Assembly (NCBI GenBank): GCA_934574095.1
Contig: CAKTMW010000061.1
Coordinates: 1-6,930 of the forward strand
Length of the DNA: 6,930 bases
Direction of reading: 5' to 3'
DNA from: an uncultured Oscillospiraceae bacterium
Lineage (GTDB): Bacteria > Bacillota > Clostridia > Oscillospirales > Oscillospiraceae
The notes beneath the pieces were generated by a model, which saw only the letters and a list, made by a program, of their open reading frames with translations, was not told the origin of the DNA and made no database searches. This document shows, one piece after another, positions 1 to 5,348 of the stretch. How positions within the stretch are numbered: the first letter of the stretch is position 1; the number at the start of each line of letters is the position of its first letter. The translations under genes were made by a program, and so were the position numbers.

Positions 1-18
1 GAAAACGAGGAGAGAACT

Positions 19-639
19 ATGGATTATACCACCAAATCCTGCCGTGAATTTGTCACGGTTCTGGCTTCCAACGAGCCGGCTCCCGGCGGCGGCGGTGCGT
101 CTGCACTGGTAGCCGCTACCGGTACAGCGCTGGGCAACATGGTCGGCTCCCTGACCGTGGGCAAGAAGAAATACGCCGACGTGGAGGCGGAGATCATCGC
201 ATTGCAGAAGAAGTGCGACGCCCTTCAGACCGAGCTGCTGGATCAGGTGCCCGCCGACGCCGAGGGTTTCATCCCGCTGGCCAACGCCTATGGCATCCCC
301 AAGGACGATCCCGACCGGCCCCGCATCATGGAGGAGGCCACCATCACCGCATGCCGGGTTCCCATGCACATCATGGAGCTGTGCTGCGAGGCCATCGACG
401 CCATCGCCGTATTTGCCGAGAAGGGTTCCCGGCTGGCGGTGTCCGATGCGGGCTGCGGTGCCACCATCGTGAAGGCGGCATTGCAGGCGGCATCGCTGAA
501 CGTGTTCATCAACACCAAGACGCTGCAAAACCGCACCGTGGCGGAAGAGATGAACGCCAAGTGCCTGAACATGCTGGATGTATACGGCAAAAAGGCCGAC
601 GGCATTTTTGAGACCGTTAAGACCGGCTTCTTCAAATAA
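19..639 (+). CDS. fchA: Methenyltetrahydrofolate cyclohydrolase, FchA / formiminotransferase-cyclodeaminase C-domain family
   Basis: A 206-residue protein of the FTCD_C/FchA family, close to the usual length of about 205-213 for stand-alone members. Family marks seen: the glycine-rich PGGGGASA at residues 22-29, SLTVGKKKY at 45-53, an acidic stretch followed by a proline-lysine turn (PKDD, 95-98), SDAGCGA at 143-149 and NVFINT at 162-167. Known members interconvert 5,10-methenyl-THF and 10-formyl-THF in the cytoplasm; others are cyclodeaminases acting on formimino-THF. The next gene, a FolD that seems to lack cyclohydrolase residues, and the formate channel favour the cyclohydrolase role. No glutamate formiminotransferase domain is present. 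The start is ATG with AGGAGA at 8-13, five bases upstream. The folD start is 14 bases after this stop, so the two are probably co-transcribed. The promoter must lie outside the window. Cyclodeaminase activity cannot be excluded from sequence alone. Confidence 0.88.
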   Translation: MDYTTKSCREFVTVLASNEPAPGGGGASALVAATGTALGNMVGSLTVGKKKYADVEAEIIALQKKCDALQTELLDQVPADAEGFIPLANAYGIPKDDPDRPRIMEEATITACRVPMHIMELCCEAIDAIAVFAEKGSRLAVSDAGCGATIVKAALQAASLNVFINTKTLQNRTVAEEMNAKCLNMLDVYGKKADGIFETVKTGFFK

Positions 640-653
640 GGGAGGAAACGAAT

Positions 654-1532
654 ATGGCAAAGCAATTACTGGGTAAAGAAGTGACCGCCGCCATGAACGA
701 ACGCCTGCAGCAGCGGGTAGCGGCGCTGAAGGAAAAGGGCGTAACGCCGAAGCTGGCTATCGTCCGCTGCGGCGAGAATCCCTCCGACCTGTCCTATGAG
801 AAGGGCGCTACCTCCCGTGCTGAGCTGATCGGCGTGGACGTGGTGAAGTTCCTGCTGCCGGAGGACGTGACCAAGGAGGCCCTGATCGAGCAGATCGAGG
901 CTATCAACGCCGACGACAGCATCCACGGCTGCCTGCTGTTCCGCCCCCTGCCCAAGCATCTGAAGGCGGATCAGGACGAGATCTGCAACCATCTGGCCGC
1001 CTGCAAGGACATCGACTCCATGACCGACCTGTCCAACGCCGGTGTGTTCATGGGCAAGAAGCTGGGCTTCGCGCCCTGCACCCCCCAGGCCTGCATGGAG
1101 ATTCTGGACTACTACGGCATCGACTGCACCGGTAAGAAGGCCGTGGTCATCGGCCGCTCTCTGGTAGTGGGCAAGCCCGCCGCCATGATGCTGCTGGGCA
1201 AGAACGCCACTGTTACCATCTGCCACACCAAGACCAGGGACGTGCAGGCTGTGGCCCGCGAGGCCGACATTCTGGTGTCCGCCGCCGGTGTGCTGAAGAG
1301 CCTGACCAAGGACTATGTCCGTCCCGGCCAGATCGTCATCGACGTGTCCATGAACTGGGATCCCGACAAGGTGACCTCCAAGGGTAAGGGCGGCATGGCG
1401 GGCGACGCCGTGTTCGCCGAGGTGGAGCCTATCGTGGAGGCCATCACCCCCGTGCCCGGCGGTGTGGGCGCTGTGACCACCTCCGTGCTGATCGGCCATG
1501 TGGTGGAGGCCGCCGAACGCACGCTGGCGTAA
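654..1532 (+). CDS. folD: Methylenetetrahydrofolate dehydrogenase, FolD family, probably lacking cyclohydrolase activity
   Basis: A 292-residue FolD-family protein that oxidises 5,10-methylene-THF to methenyl-THF with NAD(P)+. N-terminal catalytic domain about 1-145; Rossmann domain about 146-275 with GRSLVVGKP (167-175) for the dinucleotide; C-terminal helix returning to the first domain. Conserved pieces: Y48, KDID (118-121), PCTP (141-144), TPVPGGVG (265-272). In a gapless alignment by eye from memory with E. coli FolD (LAVVLVGSNP... against LAIVRCGENP...), the tyrosine of the YVxxK motif is kept as Y48, but the lysine essential for cyclohydrolase falls on A52. The glutamine of the QLPLP motif falls on F96 (FRPLP), and the usual PGGVGP ends in alanine (A273). 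The dehydrogenase is therefore likely intact and the hydrolase step lost, to be supplied by the upstream FchA. Ribosome site GGAGG near 641-646; start ATG at 654. The spacing of 12 bases to the channel gene supports an operon. Confidence 0.93.
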   Translation: MAKQLLGKEVTAAMNERLQQRVAALKEKGVTPKLAIVRCGENPSDLSYEKGATSRAELIGVDVVKFLLPEDVTKEALIEQIEAINADDSIHGCLLFRPLPKHLKADQDEICNHLAACKDIDSMTDLSNAGVFMGKKLGFAPCTPQACMEILDYYGIDCTGKKAVVIGRSLVVGKPAAMMLLGKNATVTICHTKTRDVQAVAREADILVSAAGVLKSLTKDYVRPGQIVIDVSMNWDPDKVTSKGKGGMAGDAVFAEVEPIVEAITPVPGGVGAVTTSVLIGHVVEAAERTLA

Positions 1533-1544
1533 GGAGGGCGGAAA

Positions 1545-2363
1545 ATGAATCTGTTTGCTCCTGCTGAGATCGCGGCCAACTACGCCGAGGCCGGTGTAAA
1601 AAAGAGCAGCCTGCCCGTCAGCAAAATGCTGCTGCTGGGCGTACTGGCCGGTATGCTGATCGCTTTCCCCTCCTGCGTGACCAACATGGTCAGCTATGGC
1701 CTTGACAACAACAGCACCATCCGGGCTATCTCCGGATTGATGTTCGCATTCGGTCTGGGCATGGTGATCCTGATCGGCGCGGAACTGTTCACCGGCAATA
1801 CGCTGATCTTCATCAGCGTGCTGGAGAAAAAGGTGCGCGTGGCCGCCATGCTGAGGGACTGGCTGTTCGTGTACATCGGCAACTTCATCGGCTCACTTCT
1901 GGTGGCGGTGCTGTGCGCCAAGTTCGGCTGGCTGTCCGCCGGAAGCAACGCGCTGGCGGTGTATGCCATGAAGGTGGCGCTGGGCAAGATGACCATGCCG
2001 TTCCAGAACGCGTTCTTCATGGGCTTTTTGTGCAACGTGCTGGTGACCATCGGCGTGCTGCTGAGTCTGGGCGCAAAGGACACCATGGGCCGCTTCATGG
2101 GCGCGTGGGCGCCGGTGATGTTCTTCGTCACCTGCGGCTTCAACCACTCCATCGCCGACATGACCTACTGCACCATGGGCCTGTTTGCCAAGAGCGTGCC
2201 GGCCTATGCGGCTTCCGCCGTGGAAGCGGGTCTGAATCTGGATGCCTTGACCTGGGGCACCTACTTCACCGGGAATATGCTCCCCGTGACGCTGGGCAAC
2301 ATTCTGGGCGGCCTGTTTGTGGGCTTCGTCATGTGGTTCGGCTTTCTGCGGAAGGCGAAGTAA
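1545..2363 (+). CDS. Formate/nitrite transporter (FNT) family channel
   Basis: A 272-residue integral membrane protein of the FocA/FdhC/NirC family, at the typical length. About six hydrophobic segments can be seen, near residues 28-48, 61-83, 106-125, 153-175, 184-206 and 241-268. Family marks: GAELFTGNT (78-86), matching the loop that carries the gating threonine of FocA (here T83), and GFNHSIADM (198-206) with the central pore histidine (H201). Family members are pentameric channels moving formate, nitrite, hydrosulfide or similar small anions. Formate is the likely substrate because the gene follows fchA and folD, whose pathway starts from formate through formate-THF ligase (not in this window). 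In FocA and NirC the pore motif, as remembered, is usually GFEHxxANM; here the Glu is Asn and the Asn is Asp, so selectivity or gating may differ. Strong AAGGAGG site at 1531-1537 before ATG at 1545. A strong hairpin follows the stop. Confidence 0.9.
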   Translation: MNLFAPAEIAANYAEAGVKKSSLPVSKMLLLGVLAGMLIAFPSCVTNMVSYGLDNNSTIRAISGLMFAFGLGMVILIGAELFTGNTLIFISVLEKKVRVAAMLRDWLFVYIGNFIGSLLVAVLCAKFGWLSAGSNALAVYAMKVALGKMTMPFQNAFFMGFLCNVLVTIGVLLSLGAKDTMGRFMGAWAPVMFFVTCGFNHSIADMTYCTMGLFAKSVPAYAASAVEAGLNLDALTWGTYFTGNMLPVTLGNILGGLFVGFVMWFGFLRKAK

Positions 2364-2373
2364 AGAATAACCG

Positions 2374-2404
2374 CCATAACCTCCGGCTTTGCCGGAGGTT
2401 ATGG
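2374..2404 (+). terminator. Strong intercistronic hairpin, possible partial terminator
   Basis: A perfect 14-bp inverted repeat (2374-2387 and 2391-2404) around a TTT loop, followed by only a short GTTTTG tail. It lies between the channel stop (2363) and the next ribosome site (2413-2418). The U tract is weak, so it may be an attenuator that lets some transcription through, or a 3'-end that stabilises the upstream message, rather than a full terminator. The two genes downstream show no obvious promoter of their own in the short gap. Confidence 0.6.
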
Positions 2405-2426
2405 GTTTTGTGAGGAGGCATGTGCC

Positions 2427-3125
2427 TTGGACAAGAACGATACGCTGATCCTGTGCTGCGCCTCGGTGCGGCGGCATCTGGACGCGGCCCAGCGGAAGCT
2501 GGGCACGGACTTTCCCGTGCGGGAGCTGAGCTGGGAGAACCACAAGGAGCCCGCGGTGATGCATGAGACGCTGCTGCGCACCATGGCCGAGTTGCCGGAG
2601 AGCATTACCACGGTGCTGTCCTGCGTGTGCAGCTGCGGCGGCGTGTGGGAGGGTGTGACCCTGCCTTGCCGGGTGGTGCTGCCGAAAATGGATGACTGCG
2701 TCACCATGATGCTGCAAACCGACGACACCTTGCGCTCCGATGCTAAGCAGGAGGGCCACATCTATTTCCGGGACTGCGACCGGGGCGAGCACTCGGTGGC
2801 GGCCTTCAAGGATGAGATCTGCCGCCGGTACGGCATGGAGATTGGCACGTCCATCTTCGGCGGATTCATGGAGGGCTATCACCACGCCGACATGATCGAC
2901 ACCGGCGTGTACGACTGCTACGCCGAGGATTTCGTGGCGGAGATGCAGCAGTGCGCCGACCTGATCCGCTGCGATCTGGACTATGTGACCGGCAGCAACC
3001 GGGTGCTGGAAAATCTGGTGGCCGGACAGTGGAAAACGCAGTTTCTGGTGCTGGAAAAGGGACATACTGTGAAGGAGACAGACTTCTTCCCGGCGGGTGA
3101 GCCGGGACGGCGGCTGCTCTACTGA
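2427..3125 (+). CDS. DUF1638-like protein of unknown function
   Basis: A 232-residue soluble, cysteine-rich protein that resembles the DUF1638 family. Supporting pieces, recognised by eye: a mid-protein segment ending in CSCGG (68-72), then LPKMDDC (85-91), corresponding to the family's PRxHDC core; HIYFRD (111-116), where the family usually has a tYYlT-like strand; and a C-terminal IDTGVYD block followed by an LxxLxxGxW pattern. No biochemical function is established to my knowledge. I recall family members near corrinoid methyltransferase genes, which would suit one-carbon metabolism, but that is memory and not shown here. There are about twelve cysteines, including a C-x-C-x-C run at 66-70, which suggests metal binding. 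The start is TTG at 2427, eight bases after AGGAGG (2413-2418). The nearer ATG at 2420 is in another frame and only one base from the site. The stop is 18 bases before the next start. Confidence 0.68.
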   Translation: MDKNDTLILCCASVRRHLDAAQRKLGTDFPVRELSWENHKEPAVMHETLLRTMAELPESITTVLSCVCSCGGVWEGVTLPCRVVLPKMDDCVTMMLQTDDTLRSDAKQEGHIYFRDCDRGEHSVAAFKDEICRRYGMEIGTSIFGGFMEGYHHADMIDTGVYDCYAEDFVAEMQQCADLIRCDLDYVTGSNRVLENLVAGQWKTQFLVLEKGHTVKETDFFPAGEPGRRLLY

Positions 3126-3143
3126 AACAAGGAGGACGATACC

Positions 3144-3977
3144 ATGATCATGGACGGCTGTCAGGGAAAGCCCCGCACCCCCACCATCCGGGAGAAAATC
3201 TGCCCCGTGTGCGGCAACACCATCGAGATATTTTCCACCGATACCCAGGTGGCCTGCGACAAATGCGGCTTTGTGGCGTATAACGACGCCCTCAGCTGTG
3301 TGCAGTGGTGCCAGTATGCCCGCAAATGTGTGGGCGACGAGATGTATGAGCGGATGATGGAGATCGCCCGCCGCCAGAAGGCGGAGCGCTCTACCAAGGA
3401 GGAACGGGAGATGACGGTTGCGGAACAGAAGGCAGCATTGCGGAAGAAGCTGCGCACCATGGAGCGGATTTTGCCCCAGAGCTACCGGGACGAGAGCGCC
3501 GCGGCCATCTGCCGCCGCGTGACGGAACTGCCGGAGTACCGGGCGGCAAAGGTGGTGTTTGCCTTTGTGGGCACGGAGCGGGAGATCGACACCACGGCGC
3601 TACTGCAAGACGTGCTGGACAGCGGCAGAACGCTGTGCCTGCCACGGTGCGGCGCGGGACACAGCATGGCGCTGTGCCATGTGACGTCGCCGGAGCAGCT
3701 GAAGCCGGGCGCTTACGGCATTCTGGAGCCGGTGGAGGACTGCCCGCTGCTGACGGTGGAGGATATCGATTTTGTGGTGACGCCCTGCCTTTCCTGCGAC
3801 CTGCGGGGCGACCGGCTGGGACAGGGCGGCGGCTACTATGACCGGTTCTTCGACCGCTATCACGGCCCGGCGGCGCTGCTGTGCCGGGAAAAGCTGCTGT
3901 CGGATCAGGTACCCATGGAGGCGCACGACAAGCGGTTTGCCCTTATTGTGACGGAGAAGGACGTGTACCGGGTATAA
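3144..3977 (+). CDS. Cysteine-rich zinc-ribbon domain fused to 5-formyltetrahydrofolate cyclo-ligase
   Basis: A 277-residue two-domain protein. Residues 1-75: a metal-binding module with C20-x2-C23-x14-C38-x2-C41 (a zinc-ribbon or rubredoxin-like knuckle pair) followed by C52-x3-C56-x5-C62. Residues 76-89: a charged linker. Residues 90-277: a complete 5-formyl-THF cyclo-ligase (MTHFS/YgfA family), with the KxxLRKKLR start (about 96-104), EIDT (147-150), LPRC (166-169), GILEP (192-196) and the family signature RLGQGGGYYDRF (224-235), which binds folate and ATP. The ligase converts 5-formyl-THF to 5,10-methenyl-THF using ATP in the cytoplasm, returning a dead-end folate to the pool used by FchA and FolD. 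The ribosome site AAGGAGG (3129-3135) is eight bases from ATG 3144. The same heptamer at the same spacing precedes an in-frame ATG at residue 90 (3411), so a free 188-residue ligase may also be made. What the cysteine domain does is unknown. It is the last gene of the plus-strand cluster. Confidence 0.88.
   Translation: MIMDGCQGKPRTPTIREKICPVCGNTIEIFSTDTQVACDKCGFVAYNDALSCVQWCQYARKCVGDEMYERMMEIARRQKAERSTKEEREMTVAEQKAALRKKLRTMERILPQSYRDESAAAICRRVTELPEYRAAKVVFAFVGTEREIDTTALLQDVLDSGRTLCLPRCGAGHSMALCHVTSPEQLKPGAYGILEPVEDCPLLTVEDIDFVVTPCLSCDLRGDRLGQGGGYYDRFFDRYHGPAALLCREKLLSDQVPMEAHDKRFALIVTEKDVYRV
3396..3413 (+). promoter_or_regulatory. Internal ribosome binding site and in-frame ATG at the domain boundary
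   Basis: AAGGAGG at 3396-3402, an eight-base spacer, then ATG at 3411-3413, in frame with the fusion gene. This is the start a stand-alone 5-formyl-THF cyclo-ligase would use: the 188 residues that follow match the family's normal length and begin just before its first conserved KxxLR helix. Heptamer and spacing equal those used at 3129-3144. The heptamer also encodes part of the linker (Lys-Glu-Glu), so chance cannot be fully excluded. Confidence 0.7.
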
Positions 3978-4001
3978 AAAAGTACGCTGTAATGCTTGTG
4001 C

Positions 4002-4083
4002 GTAGGGGCGGGGTTCTACCCCGCCCGTCAACAAACGCAGACGCTCTCGTTATACGGCGGGCGGGGTAGGACCCCGCCCCTAC
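4002..4083. repeat. Nested GC-rich palindrome, REP/MITE-like
   Basis: Outer inverted repeat: 4002-4029 pairs with 4056-4083 at 26 of 28 positions, and both mismatches are G-T, which would pair as wobbles in RNA. The loop is 4030-4055. Each arm is itself a smaller palindrome: GGGCGGGG (4006-4013) with CCCCGCCC (4019-4026), and GGGCGGGG (4059-4066) with CCCCGCCC (4072-4079). The element can form one long hairpin or a two-leaf structure. It sits between convergent genes, codes for nothing evident and has the look of a dispersed repeat; I recall similar GTAGGGGCGGG-type repeats in Oscillospiraceae intergenic DNA, but copy number cannot be seen in one window. Confidence 0.75.
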
Positions 4084-4101
4084 ACTCTCTAAACAAGACC
4101 T

Positions 4102-4135
4102 AAAAAATGCTGTGCCGAAAGGCACAGCATTTTTT
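4102..4135. terminator. Bidirectional rho-independent terminator
   Basis: A perfect 15-bp stem (4102-4116 with 4121-4135) closed by a GAAA loop. The outer six pairs are A-T, so each strand has a run of six T after the GC-rich part. It lies between the end of the plus-strand folate cluster (3977) and the end of prfB on the minus strand (4149), only about 14 bases beyond the prfB stop, and can serve both. Confidence 0.9.
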
Positions 4136-4148
4136 GTTGAAATCGTTT

Positions 4149-5270
4149 TTATTTCAGCTCGCCGTTGGCGGCGGCGGTCAGATAGGCGTTGATAAAGCCG
4201 TCGATATCGCCGTCCATCACCGCCTGGATATTGCCCATTTCATAGCCTGTACGGGTGTCCTTGGCCAGGGTGTAGGGCATGAACACGTAGGAGCGGATCT
4301 GGCTGCCCCACTCGATCTTCATCTGCACGCCCTTGATGTCGCTGATCTTCTCGGCGTGCTGCTGGAGCTTCAGCTCCGCCAGCTTGGCCTTCAGCATCTT
4401 CATGGCGTTGTCGCGGTTCTGGAACTGGCTGCGCTCCGTCTGGCAGAACACCACGATGCCGGTGGGCAGGTGGGTCAGGCGGACGGCGGAGGAGGTCTTG
4501 TTGATGTGCTGGCCGCCTGCACCGGAGGAGCGGCAGGCCTGCATTTCGATGTCCTCAGGCCGAATCTCGATCTCGCTGTCGTCGGCCAGCTCAGGCATGA
4601 CCTCCAGCGCGGCGAAGCTGGTCTGGCGGCGGGCGTTGGCATCAAAGGGGCTGACGCGCACCAGACGGTGAACGCCGTTCTCGCTCTTCAGGTAGCCGTA
4701 GGCATTCTCGCCCTCGATGAGGATGGTGGCGGACTTGATGCCCGCTTCTTCACCGGCCTCGTAGTCCATCAGCTGATAGGTGTAGCCGTGGCGTTCGGCC
4801 CAGCGGGTGTACATGCGGTAGAGCATCTCCGTCCAGTCCTGGGCCTCGGTGCCGCCGGCGCCGGCGTGGAAGGTGAGGATGGCGTTGTTGGCGTCATACT
4901 CGCCGGAGAGCAGGGCGGCCAGACGGCGCTCGCTGATCTCCTTTTCCAGGGTATTATAGCCCTCCATTACATCGGGCAGCTGGGAGGCGTCGTCCTCCTC
5001 CTGGGCCATCTCGCACAGGGTCAGGGTGTCCTCCCACTCGCTGACCAGACGGTCATGCTTCTTGATCTTGTTTTCCAGACGCTTGATCTGCTGGCTCACC
5101 TTCTGACTGCGCTCCAGATCGTTCCAGAAGCCGTCCTGCTCCGTCTCTTTCTGGAGGGCGGACAGCTCCTCGCGGGCCTTGGGGATGCCCAGGGCCTTTT
5201 CCAGCTCGCCCAGCGTGGGCTCCAGCGCCAGAAGCTTCTGCTTATAATCATCGTATTCAATAACGGCCAT
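4149..5270 (-). CDS. prfB: Peptide chain release factor 2 (RF2)
   Basis: A 373-residue class I release factor that recognises UGA and UAA in the ribosomal A site and triggers peptide release. Seen: an N-terminal helical domain with coiled-coil character (about 1-110); HAGAGGTEAQDW (135-146), typical of the family; the stop-codon reading tripeptide SPF (207-209), which marks RF2 rather than RF1 (PxT); and the catalytic GGQ (252-254) within SGAGGQHINK. Length is normal (about 365 in E. coli). The region where many prfB genes carry an in-frame TGA and programmed +1 shift (near residues 25-30, encoded as GCC CTG GGC ATC) is continuous, so autoregulation by frameshifting is absent. Start ATG at 5270 with AAGGAGA nine bases upstream (complement of 5280-5286). 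It has its own promoter between the MATE stop and this start, and ends at a shared terminator. Confidence 0.97.
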   Translation of the reverse strand: MAVIEYDDYKQKLLALEPTLGELEKALGIPKAREELSALQKETEQDGFWNDLERSQKVSQQIKRLENKIKKHDRLVSEWEDTLTLCEMAQEEDDASQLPDVMEGYNTLEKEISERRLAALLSGEYDANNAILTFHAGAGGTEAQDWTEMLYRMYTRWAERHGYTYQLMDYEAGEEAGIKSATILIEGENAYGYLKSENGVHRLVRVSPFDANARRQTSFAALEVMPELADDSEIEIRPEDIEMQACRSSGAGGQHINKTSSAVRLTHLPTGIVVFCQTERSQFQNRDNAMKMLKAKLAELKLQQHAEKISDIKGVQMKIEWGSQIRSYVFMPYTLAKDTRTGYEMGNIQAVMDGDIDGFINAYLTAAANGELK

Positions 5271-5311
5271 ATGTGTCAGTCTCCTTATTGGCAGATTTCA
5301 GTAACTAATCT

Positions 5312-5340
5312 ATTATATCCGAAAAAACGTGGGCTGTAAA
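5312..5340 (-). promoter_or_regulatory. Sigma-70-type promoter for prfB
   Basis: On the minus strand, TTTACA (-35, complement of 5335-5340), a 17-base spacer and a perfect TATAAT (-10, complement of 5312-5317). Transcription would start near 5305, giving a leader of about 35 bases with the AAGGAGA ribosome site. The -35 lies just after the MATE gene stop, so prfB can be expressed independently of the transporter. Confidence 0.85.
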
Positions 5341-5348
5341 GGGGGATA

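Noticed and set aside
666..1499. A 277-codon minus-strand open frame antisense to folD
   Set aside because: A Gly/His/Leu-rich shadow with no family resemblance; folD on the plus strand has all its family motifs.
2420..2422. ATG as the start of the DUF1638 gene
   Set aside because: It is out of frame with the protein and only one base from the AGGAGG site. TTG at 2427 is in frame with an eight-base spacing.
1893..3065. A 390-codon minus-strand open frame across the channel and DUF1638 genes
   Set aside because: Its translation is His/Gln/Ala-rich, spans two real genes and the hairpin between them, and has no motif or convincing ribosome site; it is a GC-bias shadow.
4002..4083. CRISPR array or tandem repeat
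   Set aside because: Only two copies are present, in inverted orientation around a short loop, with no spacers or cas genes; it is a palindrome, not an array.
4107..5339. A 410-codon plus-strand open frame covering the whole of prfB
   Set aside because: It is antisense to an unmistakable RF2 with SPF and GGQ motifs. Its translation is a Leu/Gly/Val/His-rich string with no recognisable family, as expected from the complement of a GC-rich gene. It also begins inside the terminator hairpin.
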